Assembly: GCA_947497475.1 (NCBI GenBank)
Contig: CANMGS010000001.1
Span: 1,054,001 to 1,118,000, forward strand
DNA length: 64,000 nt
Reading direction: 5' to 3'
Source: an uncultured Amylibacter sp.
Lineage (GTDB): Bacteria; Pseudomonadota; Alphaproteobacteria; Rhodobacterales; Rhodobacteraceae
The notes below the pieces were generated by a model. That model was given only the letters and a program-made list of their open reading frames with translations. It made no database searches and had not been told where the DNA came from. Position 1 is the first letter of the stretch. Each line of letters starts with the position of its first letter. The position numbers and the translations under genes were made by a program. Shown one piece after another: positions 1 to 8,562 of the stretch.

Positions 1-39
1 CAACCAGATTTGACCATCGCGATCATCATAAGAACCCAT
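1..39 (-). CDS. ilvE: Branched-chain amino acid aminotransferase, N-terminus only
   Basis: Only the first 13 codons lie in the window, reading MGSYDDRDGQIWL on the minus strand. This matches the usual N-terminus of Rhodobacteraceae IlvE, where a YDDRDG-IW stretch precedes the first strand of the PLP fold type IV domain. A GGAAGG ribosome binding site lies ahead of the ATG. The enzyme transaminates valine, leucine and isoleucine. The assignment depends on this short match and on the neighbouring petP/petR pair, with which ilvE is commonly divergent in this family. Confidence 0.6.
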   Translation of the reverse strand, partial: MGSYDDRDGQIWL

Positions 40-91
40 CTGAACATCCTTCCATCGTAGGTAGAGTAATTTTATTACCCGAAAATAAAAA

Positions 92-112
92 CTTGCGTTA
101 CAAAGTTGCAAG
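92..112. promoter_or_regulatory. Inverted repeat CTTGC-N11-GCAAG in the ilvE-petP divergent promoter region
   Basis: The 167-bp divergent region between the ilvE start and petP holds an interrupted palindrome with five-base arms. MarR-family proteins usually bind palindromes of this size and often regulate their own promoter, so it is a candidate operator for the adjacent MarR-type gene. This is inference from position and symmetry only. Confidence 0.3.
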
Positions 113-206
113 AAACTTGGATTTCGCTATCATTTGATTCTTGGAAAGTCAATAATACTGACGTAAATTGAATAAACGGCGTAATATTCGTGAACGGATG
201 AAATAA

Positions 207-695
207 ATGGTAGACCTGACTAAAGCGGCGAAAGGGGAAAACTTACTTTTCCTGACAGATGATCAACTGCTGCAAGGTATCGAGTTAATGTTTTTTGCCT
301 ATAAAGGCTTCACGTCTGACCCTGATCAAATCTTGCAAAATTACGCTTCATATGGGCGCGCGCACCATCGCGCCTTGCATTTTATAAACCGAAACCCCAA
401 CATCACAGTAAATACGCTTCTGGATATTTTAGGCGTTACAAAACAATCGTTGAACCGAGTGCTTCGTCAATTGGTCGAAGATAATTTGGTGGAAAGCCAA
501 GTCGGAAAACGTGATCGTCGGGAGCGTAATTTGAAGTTAACCGAAGCAGGGCAAGAATTGGAACGCAGCCTGTCTGATGCGCAGCGTAAGCGCATGCGCT
601 CGGCTTACAAAGCGGCTGGACCTGATGCTGTGCAAGGCTTTCGCACTGTGTTACAAAATATTATGGATCCAAAGATGAAAAACCATCTAGAGTAG
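207..695 (+). CDS. petP: MarR-family transcriptional regulator, PetP-like
   Basis: A 162-residue winged-helix regulator of MarR type. The central part (about residues 55-110) contains the helix-turn-helix LLDILGVTKQSLNRVLRQL followed by a wing rich in charged residues (GKRDRRERNLKLT), the classic MarR pattern. It lies 18 bp before a response regulator gene, and the pair is divergent from ilvE. That arrangement matches petP-petR of Rhodobacter capsulatus, which are needed for photosynthetic and respiratory growth and sit near the cytochrome bc1 genes in that species. The symbol is given on family and context; the regulated genes here are unknown. The ATG is preceded by only a weak Shine-Dalgarno. 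Confidence 0.8.
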   Translation: MVDLTKAAKGENLLFLTDDQLLQGIELMFFAYKGFTSDPDQILQNYASYGRAHHRALHFINRNPNITVNTLLDILGVTKQSLNRVLRQLVEDNLVESQVGKRDRRERNLKLTEAGQELERSLSDAQRKRMRSAYKAAGPDAVQGFRTVLQNIMDPKMKNHLE

Positions 696-713
696 AATGA
701 CTGGGGGAATAGA

Positions 714-1424
714 ATGTCAGTACCAAATGTGAATGATGCCCATATTCTGATCGTTGATGATGATGAACGTATCCGTGGGTTGTTACAAAAGTTTTTGTCC
801 CGTCATGGATTTTGGGTCACAACCGCTCGCGATGCAGCTCATGCACGCAGGTTATTAGAGGGTTTGGATTTTGATCTGCTCGTACTGGATGTGATGATGC
901 CGGGCGAAGATGGTTTAACCCTGACGAAATCTTTGCGTGAAACTTTAGCGACACCAATCCTGTTATTGACAGCAAAAGCTGAAAGCGGTGAACGGATCAT
1001 GGGGTTGGAAGCGGGTGCAGATGATTATCTGACCAAACCGTTTGAACCGAAAGAATTGGTATTACGCATCAATGCAATATTGCGCCGCGTCCCTGCGGAT
1101 GCGCCAGCGAATGAGCCGCCAAAGACATTACAAATGGGCGATGTGCGCTATGATGTGACGCGAGGAGAGATGTGGCGCGGTAATGATCTGGTGCGTTTAA
1201 CGGCAACAGAAAGTGCTTTGATGCGTATTTTCTCTGCTGGAACACATACGCCTGTATCGCGTGCAAAACTGGTCGAAGATTTGGGGCGTGACAAAGGTCA
1301 AAGCCAAGAGCGCGCTGTTGATGTTCAGATTACACGTTTGCGTCGCAAGATCGAAGATGACCCAAAGAACCCACGTTACCTGCAAACCGTACGCGGTGCG
1401 GGTTATATGTTGGCGCCTGATTAA
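714..1424 (+). CDS. petR: OmpR-type response regulator, PetR-like
   Basis: A 236-residue two-domain response regulator. The receiver domain covers about residues 10-125, with the acidic pair D15/D16, the likely phospho-acceptor D59 in LLVLDVMMPGEDG, and the conserved lysine in DDYLTKPFEP. The C-terminal half is an OmpR/PhoB winged helix ending in RYLQTVRGAGYML. A GGGGGAA ribosome binding site precedes the ATG. It is probably cotranscribed with petP, and no sensor kinase is adjacent, so its phospho-donor is not visible. R. capsulatus PetR is reported as essential for respiratory and photosynthetic growth. Confidence 0.85.
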   Translation: MSVPNVNDAHILIVDDDERIRGLLQKFLSRHGFWVTTARDAAHARRLLEGLDFDLLVLDVMMPGEDGLTLTKSLRETLATPILLLTAKAESGERIMGLEAGADDYLTKPFEPKELVLRINAILRRVPADAPANEPPKTLQMGDVRYDVTRGEMWRGNDLVRLTATESALMRIFSAGTHTPVSRAKLVEDLGRDKGQSQERAVDVQITRLRRKIEDDPKNPRYLQTVRGAGYMLAPD

Positions 1425-1426
1425 AA

Positions 1427-2362
1427 ATGACCACAGCTTTTATTACGCATACTGACTGTTTAAAGCATGTCACACCTGATGGGCATCCCGAGCAAGTGGC
1501 GCGCTTGCAGGCAATTTTGAAACGGTTCGAAGCCTTAGAGTTTGACACTTTGGATCGGCATGAAGCACCATTAGCTGAAAAATCGCATATTCTACGGGTG
1601 CATCCAGAAGTATATTACGACAAGGTCGAAGCATCGGAACCTGCAACAGGTTGGGCGCAATTGGATGCAGATACGCATATGTCCAATGGGTCCTTTCGCG
1701 CTGGTTTACTGGCTGCGGGGGCAAATATAGAAGCGGTAGATTTGGTAGCTTCTGGTCAGGCAGATAACGCGTTTTGTGCGATCCGCCCACCGGGGCATCA
1801 CGCCGAAACATCTACCTCTATGGGATTTTGTTTGTTTGGCAGTGTTGTCGTCGGGGCAAAGCACGCTTTGGAAGAATATGGATATGACCGCGTAGCGATT
1901 GTGGATTTTGATGTGCATCACGGCAATGGCACCCAAGATTTGGTTTGGAATGACGATCGCATATTCTTTGCTTCTACCCATCAAATGCCATTGTACCCAG
2001 GAACGGGTGCAGCACATGAAACAGGTGCGTCTGGCAATGTGATGAACATTCCACTGCAAGCGCATGCAGATGGGGCGGCATTACAGGCTGCATTTAACAA
2101 TTCCATTTTACCCGCTTTGGATCATTTCAAGCCTGACATGATTTTCGTCTCTGCTGGTTTTGATGCGCATCATGCGGACCCATTGGCAAACCTGAATTTC
2201 ACCGAAGATGATTTCGTTTGGGCAACACATGCGCTAGCAAAAGCGGCAAAACGACTGTGTGGCGGTCGTCTGGTCTCGACTCTTGAAGGCGGATATGATC
2301 TTGAGGCTTTGGCTGCAAGTACTGCAGCACACGTGAAGGTTTTGATGGAGTATTCGGCATGA
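1427..2362 (+). CDS. Histone deacetylase-family (acetylpolyamine/AcuC-like) amidohydrolase
   Basis: A 311-residue zinc deacetylase of the arginase/deacetylase fold. Visible active-site motifs are RPPGHHAE with the catalytic His pair near 124-125, DFDVHHGNGTQ with zinc ligands D162 and H164, and SAGFDAHHADPL with the third zinc ligand D246. A late GGYD holds the transition-state tyrosine. The protein is cytoplasmic and the length is normal for bacterial members. Bacterial substrates vary (acetylpolyamines, acetylated acetyl-CoA synthetase, other acyl-amides), so the substrate is not assigned. The gene starts 2 bp after petR and overlaps xseB by 4 bp. Confidence 0.85.
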   Translation: MTTAFITHTDCLKHVTPDGHPEQVARLQAILKRFEALEFDTLDRHEAPLAEKSHILRVHPEVYYDKVEASEPATGWAQLDADTHMSNGSFRAGLLAAGANIEAVDLVASGQADNAFCAIRPPGHHAETSTSMGFCLFGSVVVGAKHALEEYGYDRVAIVDFDVHHGNGTQDLVWNDDRIFFASTHQMPLYPGTGAAHETGASGNVMNIPLQAHADGAALQAAFNNSILPALDHFKPDMIFVSAGFDAHHADPLANLNFTEDDFVWATHALAKAAKRLCGGRLVSTLEGGYDLEALAASTAAHVKVLMEYSA

Positions 2363-2598
2363 GCGACGCACCCGTGGCAGAGATGAGCTTTGAGCAAGCG
2401 ATGGCAGAATTAGAAACGGTGGTTTCTAAATTGGAAAGCAGCCAAGTGGCATTGGACGAGTCTATCAAGCTTTATGAGCGTGGCGCAGAGCTAAAAAAGC
2501 ACTGCGAAACCAAGTTAAAAGAGGCCGAAGAAAAAGTGGCACAAATCACATTAAGTCCAGATGGCACACCTGATGGTTTAAAGCCCGTAGAAGGCTAG
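2359..2598 (+). CDS. xseB: Exodeoxyribonuclease VII small subunit
   Basis: A 79-residue protein with the XseB signature MSFEQAMAELETVVSKLE followed by a helical segment with LDESIKLYERG. XseB binds the large nuclease subunit XseA, which is not in this window, to form exonuclease VII for single-strand DNA degradation. Its ATG overlaps the stop of the deacetylase gene (ATGA), indicating translational coupling, and ispA follows after 4 bp. The xseB-ispA-dxs order is common in alphaproteobacteria. Confidence 0.93.
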   Translation: MSDAPVAEMSFEQAMAELETVVSKLESSQVALDESIKLYERGAELKKHCETKLKEAEEKVAQITLSPDGTPDGLKPVEG

Positions 2599-2602
2599 TC
2601 CT

Positions 2603-3484
2603 ATGTCTCCAGAATTTAAGTCACAATTGACCAATGCTGTGGCATTGGTGGAAGCGAAGCTGAACACGCTATTGCCAACGGCAGATCAATCCTTGGTCGC
2701 AGATCCTATGCGCCATGCGGTGCTGAATGGTGGCAAACGGTTGCGCGCGTTTTTAGTGATGGAATCAGCGGCATTGTTTGATGTGCCAACATCACAATCT
2801 GTTTATGCCGCCAGTGCGATTGAATGTATTCATGCGTATTCTTTGGTGCATGATGATCTGCCCTGCATGGATGATGATGACCTGCGCCGTGGGTTGCCAA
2901 CGGTTCATGTGAAATGGGACGAAGCAACGGCCGTGTTGGTTGGTGATGCTTTACAAACCATCGCGTTTGAGATTTTGGCGGATCAAGCTGCGGCTGACAG
3001 TGATGCTATTCGTATTCAGTTGATTAGTAGTATTGCCAAGGCCGCTGGTGCGGATGGTATGGTTTTGGGCCAAGCCCAAGATATTGCAGCAGAAACTGCA
3101 GCTGTGCCACTGACATTAGAGCAAATCACAGACCTGCAAGCCAACAAAACGGGCGCGTTGATTAAGTGGTCTGCACAAGCAGGTGCACTGTTGGCGGGTC
3201 AATCAACAGATGCGCTGGGCGCGTATGCAACAGCGTTGGGTTTGGCGTTTCAAATCCAAGACGACGTGTTGGATATCGAAGGTGATCCAGAGGCGGCAGG
3301 CAAGCGTTTGCAAAAAGATGCAGATGCGGGCAAAGCCACCTTCGTTTCTATTCTGGGACTTGATGAGGCGAAACATCGCGCCAAGTTACTGGTAGAACAG
3401 GCAAATGATGTGTTATCACCATATGGTGCCAAAGCGGATGCATTGCGTGCTGTAGCCCAATACGTGATCGAACGCGATAAGTAG
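2603..3484 (+). CDS. ispA: Farnesyl (geranyl) diphosphate synthase
   Basis: A 293-residue all-helical prenyltransferase. It has the first aspartate-rich motif in HDDLPCMDDDDLRRG (about residues 90-103), the second in QIQDDVLDIEGD (about 217-228), and the early GGKRLRAFL substrate-binding segment. It condenses isopentenyl and dimethylallyl diphosphate into farnesyl diphosphate for quinones, undecaprenyl carrier and, where present, carotenoids. It sits directly before dxs, so precursor supply and chain elongation are probably coexpressed. The length is typical for the family. Confidence 0.92.
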   Translation: MSPEFKSQLTNAVALVEAKLNTLLPTADQSLVADPMRHAVLNGGKRLRAFLVMESAALFDVPTSQSVYAASAIECIHAYSLVHDDLPCMDDDDLRRGLPTVHVKWDEATAVLVGDALQTIAFEILADQAAADSDAIRIQLISSIAKAAGADGMVLGQAQDIAAETAAVPLTLEQITDLQANKTGALIKWSAQAGALLAGQSTDALGAYATALGLAFQIQDDVLDIEGDPEAAGKRLQKDADAGKATFVSILGLDEAKHRAKLLVEQANDVLSPYGAKADALRAVAQYVIERDK

Positions 3485-3500
3485 CGAAAGAGTTTAAACC

Positions 3501-5429
3501 GTGACGAATGACCGTCCAAATACACCGATGCTGGATAAAATATCCACGCCAGAGGATTTGAAACAACTGACTGATGCACAGTTGTGTCAGGTTGCGGATG
3601 AGTTGCGCGCGGAAACGATTTCGGCGGTATCCGAAACAGGTGGCCATTTGGGTGCAGGTTTGGGCGTTGTGGAGCTGACAACAGCCATTCATGCAGTTTT
3701 CGATACACCAAAGGATCGTTTGATCTGGGATGTCAGCCATCAATGTTATCCGCATAAGATTTTAACGGGTCGTCGTGACCGTATTCGCACATTACGCCAA
3801 GCAGATGGTTTGTCTGGTTTCACGAAACGATCTGAAAGTGCGTTTGACCCGTTTGGCGCGGCGCATAGTTCAACCTCTATTTCTGCAGCACTCGGTTTTG
3901 CAGTTGCCCGTGATTTGGGTGGTGCACCTGAACATGGTTTGGGTGATGCGATTGCTGTGATCGGCGATGGGTCTATGTCTGCGGGCATGGCTTATGAGGC
4001 GATGAACAATGCAGGGCATTTGAAAAAACGCCTGTTTGTGATTTTGAACGACAATGAAATGTCGATCGCCCCACCTGTAGGTGCGATGTCGTCTTATTTA
4101 TCCAAGCTTTATGCTGGCGAGCCGTTCCAAGAATTGAAAGCGGCTGCCAAGGGTGTTGTATCGCTTTTGCCTGACCCGTTCCAAGATGGTGCTAAACGCG
4201 CGCGCGATATGGTCAAACATATGACTGTGGGCGGCACGATGTTTGAGCAGCTTGGCTTTTCTTATGTTGGCCCGATTGACGGTCACGATATGGATCAGTT
4301 GTTGAGTGTTTTGCGGACGGTAAAAGATCGCTCCACTGGCCCGATGCTGATCCACGTGATTACGAAAAAAGGTAAAGGTTATGCCCCAGCAGAAGCCTCT
4401 GCTGATAAGTACCATGGTGTCAGCAAGTTTGATGTTGTGTCTGGCAAGCAGCACAAAGCGAAATCAAATGCGCCGAGCTATACAAAGGTATTCGCGGAAA
4501 GCTTGATCAAAGAAGCAGCGGATGATGACAAGATTGTTGCGGTCACAGCAGCCATGCCAGATGGCACAGGGCTTGATCTGTTTGCTGAACGGTTTCCAAG
4601 TCGTTGCTTTGATGTGGGCATTGCTGAACAGCACGGTGTCACGTTTTGTGCGGGTCTTGCTGCGGGTGGCATGAAGCCGTTTTGCACAATGTATTCCACA
4701 TTCCTGCAACGAGGCTATGACCAAGTTGTGCATGATGTTGCCCTGCAACGTTTGCCTGTTCGTTTCGCGATTGATCGCGCTGGGTTGGTTGGGGCTGATG
4801 GTGCCACACACGCTGGCAGCTTTGATGTAGCATACCTTGCGAACCTGCCAGATATGGTTGTGATGGCTGCAGCGGATGAAGCGGAATTGGTGCATATGGT
4901 TGCCACAGCTGCATCGATTGATGATCGTCCATCTGCATTCCGTTATCCACGTGGTGAAGGCGTTGGTGTAGATATTCCTGAAAAGGGTGAAGTGCTGGAA
5001 ATCGGCAAGGGTCGTATGATCCAAGAAGGATCAAAAGTTGCGATCCTGTCTTTTGGTACACGTTTGCAAGAAGTGATGAAAGCGTCTGAGGCATTATCTG
5101 CCAAAGGCATTACACCAACAGTAGCGGATGCACGATTTGCGAAACCTCTGGATGAAGATTTGATCCGTAAACTGGCTGAAACACACGAAGCAATCATCAC
5201 GATTGAAGAAGGTGCTGTTGGTGGTTTCGGCAGCCATGTTATGCATTTCATGGCAGAGGCTGGTTTGCTGGATACAGGACTAAAAGCCCGCTCAATGGTA
5301 TTGCCAGATATCTTTATCGATCAAAACTCCCCTGCAAAAATGTATGACGTTGCTGCGATGAATGCGGAACACATCGAAGCGAAAGTTTTGGATGTTATGG
5401 GCGTTGCCAGTATCGTGAAACGCGCCTGA
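3501..5429 (+). CDS. dxs: 1-deoxy-D-xylulose-5-phosphate synthase
   Basis: A 642-residue thiamine-diphosphate transketolase-type enzyme that makes DXP from pyruvate and glyceraldehyde 3-phosphate, the entry step of the MEP isoprenoid pathway. Visible features are the N-terminal [13 protein letters not shown] segment, the ThDP/metal motif [18 protein letters not shown] near residue 155, and the pyrimidine-domain glutamate region [16 protein letters not shown]. The start is a GTG at 3501; the resulting N-terminus resembles the usual family start and lies 16 bp after ispA. It appears to be the last gene of the petP-dxs cluster. Confidence 0.95.
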   Translation: MTNDRPNTPMLDKISTPEDLKQLTDAQLCQVADELRAETISAVSETGGHLGAGLGVVELTTAIHAVFDTPKDRLIWDVSHQCYPHKILTGRRDRIRTLRQADGLSGFTKRSESAFDPFGAAHSSTSISAALGFAVARDLGGAPEHGLGDAIAVIGDGSMSAGMAYEAMNNAGHLKKRLFVILNDNEMSIAPPVGAMSSYLSKLYAGEPFQELKAAAKGVVSLLPDPFQDGAKRARDMVKHMTVGGTMFEQLGFSYVGPIDGHDMDQLLSVLRTVKDRSTGPMLIHVITKKGKGYAPAEASADKYHGVSKFDVVSGKQHKAKSNAPSYTKVFAESLIKEAADDDKIVAVTAAMPDGTGLDLFAERFPSRCFDVGIAEQHGVTFCAGLAAGGMKPFCTMYSTFLQRGYDQVVHDVALQRLPVRFAIDRAGLVGADGATHAGSFDVAYLANLPDMVVMAAADEAELVHMVATAASIDDRPSAFRYPRGEGVGVDIPEKGEVLEIGKGRMIQEGSKVAILSFGTRLQEVMKASEALSAKGITPTVADARFAKPLDEDLIRKLAETHEAIITIEEGAVGGFGSHVMHFMAEAGLLDTGLKARSMVLPDIFIDQNSPAKMYDVAAMNAEHIEAKVLDVMGVASIVKRA

Positions 5430-5490
5430 CGTAGGGTTTTCCTTTCCTATTACAGATTAATGAATAGCGTAATGCGCGGGAGGAATGACA

Positions 5491-6147
5491 ATGGAACAAT
5501 CAAAAGGTGTTATACGCTATCGTTGGGTCGTGTTTTTACTTGCGGCTTTCTATTTCACCTATGGTTTCATTGGTACTGACCACAATTTCGTCGGCTGGCA
5601 ATATCGATATCTCACAAATTGGGCGATGACGCTCAGCACAATATCTGCGTTCCTGATGTTACAACGATCATTGGGACGACGAGATCAGCGGCATGAGGTT
5701 TTGGCGTCTGCCACGATGGTTATCAACTTTATGGTCGTGTTGTTGTATTGGAAAATATACCTGTCCGACCCAACACAATTCTATGTGGATGGTGTGCGCA
5801 CGAGCCCTGCGTGGCAGGAATATTACCTGCATTTATTAGGCCCCGTTTTGCAGTGGATTGATGCACTGTTCTTTCTGGGCACCTTCCGACATATCAAGAA
5901 AACCATAGGTTTGGCCGTGGGTATTACAGTGATATATGTCGCTTGGATCGAAGGCATCGTTAGCCCATTTAATGCATCACCTGTTGGTAGCGTGACAACA
6001 GGTTTACCTTATCGGTTTTTGAACAACCTAGAGCTTGCAGATCGTGGAATGTTTTATGCCCAAAACATCGCTGTGGCGGTGATTATGGCATTGGTATTCT
6101 CGGCGTTATCTAGGGTTTTGCGGAAACTTAATCTCGCGCCAAAGTAA
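5491..6147 (+). CDS. FAR-17a/AIG1-like multi-pass membrane protein
   Basis: About 218 residues with roughly six hydrophobic segments. The region YLTNWAMTLSTI near residue 45 and the later YLHLLGPVLQWID resemble the two positions that carry the catalytic threonine and histidine in animal AIG1/ADTRP proteins, which are membrane hydrolases of fatty-acid esters of hydroxy fatty acids. A lipid hydrolase role is inference from this resemblance. A GGGAGG site lies 8 nt before the ATG at 5491 but only 1 nt before the alternative ATG at 5485, so the later start is preferred. The 3' end overlaps the convergent methyltransferase gene by 20 bp. Confidence 0.55.
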   Translation: MEQSKGVIRYRWVVFLLAAFYFTYGFIGTDHNFVGWQYRYLTNWAMTLSTISAFLMLQRSLGRRDQRHEVLASATMVINFMVVLLYWKIYLSDPTQFYVDGVRTSPAWQEYYLHLLGPVLQWIDALFFLGTFRHIKKTIGLAVGITVIYVAWIEGIVSPFNASPVGSVTTGLPYRFLNNLELADRGMFYAQNIAVAVIMALVFSALSRVLRKLNLAPK

Positions 6148-7363
6148 ATTGGGCGACCAATTCTACATGGGCTGACCAACGGAATTGATCTACGACTTGA
6201 ACCCAATCTAATGTGTATCCGCCATTAATTAGCGTCTTAGCATCCCGCGCAAAAGTAGCGGGGTTGCAAGACACGAATGAGATTTTGCCGATGTTAGATT
6301 GCGCCAAAATACGTGTTTGTTCCAACGCACCTGCACGTGGCGGGTCAATGACCACGCCATCAAATTTCTTTAGTTCATCCAATAAAAGCGGGCGATAAAA
6401 CAGATCGCGCACTTCTGCTGTAATGGCCTTTAGATCAGTTGCCTTACGCCAGCCATCACTTAACGCTTCCAACATTTCGGGAAGTGTTTCTACTGCATGA
6501 ACTTCGGCATGTTTTGCAATTGGCAGACTGAATGTTCCTGATCCACTAAACAGATCAATCACGCGTTTACATCCTTCCAAGGTTTCCAAGCTGGCAGAGA
6601 CCAAAGCCTCTTCGCCTTCTTTAGTAGCCTGCAGAAATGATCCGCTGGGTGGGATCACATGGGATGTTCCGAATTTTTGTGTTGGTGGTGTGATCTGTGC
6701 CAAAACCTCACCATTCCATGCGATGCGCGAAAATCCATTTTCAGCAGCAAAACGGGCAAGGCTTTCAGTTTGTTTCACTTCCAGCTCTTTGGCATCGACA
6801 ATGTCCACATCCAAACCGTTTTCGGTCACGGTAACACCAATGCGGATTTCGGTTTTGCGCGAACATCCAAGTTTGGCCAATTCGCGATAGGCATCAAACC
6901 TTGCCATAATAGCGGGATGCATCAGTGGACATTCTAACAGGTCAATAATGATGTCAGAGCCACGTTTGTGAAACCCAACTTCGGCAGATTTCTTTGTGCG
7001 TTTTGCGGAAAAAATTGCACGACGACGACTATGTGTCGGTGACACATGAATAGGGCGTAGTGTGGTATTGATGTGGTTCAGTGCAAGTGTGTCACTGACC
7101 ATTTTGGTTTTCCAGTCTGCCATCAAATCATCACTGGCATGCTGCATGACACAGCCACCACATTTTTTGAAATGACGGCAGGCTGGTTTCACGCGATCTG
7201 AAACAGGTTCAATAATGCGTGGTGCTTCGCAAGCACCGTGCTGAATATCACCCGTTACGATTTCACCAGGTAATGTGAACGGAAAAAACACGTCTTCATT
7301 GCGTACAGATGCAACACCATCACCATGCCAACGTAGGCGTTCTATTTCATATGTTTCAGTCAT
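6128..7363 (-). CDS. TrmA/RlmD-family RNA (uracil-5-)-methyltransferase
   Basis: A 411-residue class I SAM-dependent RNA methyltransferase. An N-terminal TRAM-like beta domain (residues 1-55) is followed by iron-sulfur cysteines C62, C68 and C71 (ACRHFKKCGGCVMQH) with a fourth candidate near 143. The SAM site is DLFSGSGTFSLPIA and the catalytic part contains DPPRAGALEQ and FVSCNPATFARDA with the nucleophilic cysteine. Family members make m5U in 23S rRNA or tRNA; the exact target is not decided by sequence. It starts just upstream of the LysE genes on the same strand. Confidence 0.85.
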   Translation of the reverse strand: MTETYEIERLRWHGDGVASVRNEDVFFPFTLPGEIVTGDIQHGACEAPRIIEPVSDRVKPACRHFKKCGGCVMQHASDDLMADWKTKMVSDTLALNHINTTLRPIHVSPTHSRRRAIFSAKRTKKSAEVGFHKRGSDIIIDLLECPLMHPAIMARFDAYRELAKLGCSRKTEIRIGVTVTENGLDVDIVDAKELEVKQTESLARFAAENGFSRIAWNGEVLAQITPPTQKFGTSHVIPPSGSFLQATKEGEEALVSASLETLEGCKRVIDLFSGSGTFSLPIAKHAEVHAVETLPEMLEALSDGWRKATDLKAITAEVRDLFYRPLLLDELKKFDGVVIDPPRAGALEQTRILAQSNIGKISFVSCNPATFARDAKTLINGGYTLDWVQVVDQFRWSAHVELVAQFTLARD

Positions 7364-7372
7364 GTGGGGGAT

Positions 7373-7960
7373 TTAACGGAAAATTAACAGCGCGGAAAGG
7401 GCAAGAAACACTGCCATCGTTCGACGAAAGATCAGCCATGCACGTTCTGTTTTTAAAAATCGAGAAATACCTTCGCCAAAGTAAGTCCAGAATGTACATA
7501 CGAAAAAGTTAATGCCCGTAAAACCCATAGCCAAACGCAAAGCTTCACTTTCAGGAGGTAAGCCCAGCGGATACCCTGCAGAAGCAGCCACTGCGACAGC
7601 CCAAATTTTCGGATTTACCCATTGGAATAATACCGCTTCGATGAAAGTAAATGGTTTATCTGCTGATCCCTTTTTCAAGCCACCGCTGGCAGAAAACAAA
7701 CTCCACGCCATCCAAAGTATCCAGGCAGCTGCAATGCATTTTAAGACAAAAGCAAGTTTAGGTTGCGCAATCAATAATGCACCAACCCCAAATCCAACAC
7801 ATGCACCGATAATACCAACACCAGCAGCGACACCAAGGATATGGGGCCATGTTGCACGCGCACCAAAGCGTGCGCCTGATGCGAGAAGCAGAATGACATT
7901 AGGGCCAGGGGAAAAGAGACCTGCAAAGATAAAGGCATAAACGGGATCAAATAGGCTCAT
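7373..7960 (-). CDS. LysE/RhtB-family translocator
   Basis: A membrane exporter of about 195 residues with six predicted transmembrane segments. The family signature is present as SPGPNVILLLASGARFG near residue 15 and FQWVNPKIW in the middle. LysE/RhtB proteins export amino acids or related small metabolites; the substrate is not assigned. The start at 7960 is chosen because its ATG overlaps the stop of the preceding LysE-like gene (ATGA); the open frame continues upstream but lacks family similarity. It is the second of two adjacent paralogues. Confidence 0.85.
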   Translation of the reverse strand: MSLFDPVYAFIFAGLFSPGPNVILLLASGARFGARATWPHILGVAAGVGIIGACVGFGVGALLIAQPKLAFVLKCIAAAWILWMAWSLFSASGGLKKGSADKPFTFIEAVLFQWVNPKIWAVAVAASAGYPLGLPPESEALRLAMGFTGINFFVCTFWTYFGEGISRFLKTERAWLIFRRTMAVFLALSALLIFR

Positions 7961-8562
7961 ACTAGATTTCCAAATGCAATTGCGATGACTGACAAAGCCA
8001 TTAGGCTGGCCATTGTTATATTGAACAACCGCAAACGGCCAGGTGATGTTAACCAACGGCTTGCGAATTTACCTAACAAAGCCCATCCCATTGGTGACGT
8101 AAAACCAACAAATATAAAAACGGCTCCTATAATCGAAATACTGGTTAATTGATTGCTTGGATCAACGAATTGGGCATTTATGCTAATGCAGTTCACCCAT
8201 GCTTTTGGATTAATCCATTGAAAGCCTACGGTTTGCCAGAATGTGAAAGGTTTGCCCTTTTTTGTTTCTGTTGCGTTTGTCGGCGCTGTCGCGATTTTAT
8301 AGGACAAGATTAGTAAAACAATTACTCCACCCCAACGAAGTGCTTCTCGCATAAAGGGGCTTTGCTCAAATATTGCGCCCAAACCAAGGGCGATCATTAC
8401 AGCCATAAAAGGAAAGCCAATACCAATACCTGCAATATGTGGTAGAGTTGCACGGATGCCGTAGCGTGCACCCGAGTTTGCTGCGATGGTATTGTTTGGG
8501 CCGGGTGTCCATGCGGCGGCATGTGCGATCCCTAACAAACTCAGGAAAACTTCAAATGTCAT
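7957..8562 (-). CDS. LysE/RhtB-family translocator
   Basis: A 201-residue multi-pass membrane protein with the LysE signature TPGPNNTIAANSGARYG near residue 20 and a central FQWINPKAWVN. It is a diverged paralogue of the next gene and is coupled to both neighbours by 4-bp ATGA overlaps (cca upstream, second LysE downstream). The tandem may indicate different substrates or a heteromeric exporter; the sequence does not decide. Confidence 0.85.
   Translation of the reverse strand: MTFEVFLSLLGIAHAAAWTPGPNNTIAANSGARYGIRATLPHIAGIGIGFPFMAVMIALGLGAIFEQSPFMREALRWGGVIVLLILSYKIATAPTNATETKKGKPFTFWQTVGFQWINPKAWVNCISINAQFVDPSNQLTSISIIGAVFIFVGFTSPMGWALLGKFASRWLTSPGRLRLFNITMASLMALSVIAIAFGNLV

Noticed and set aside
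1069-2468. Several long minus-strand frames opposite petR, the deacetylase and xseB
   Set aside because: They overlap well-supported genes completely and have no protein-like motifs.
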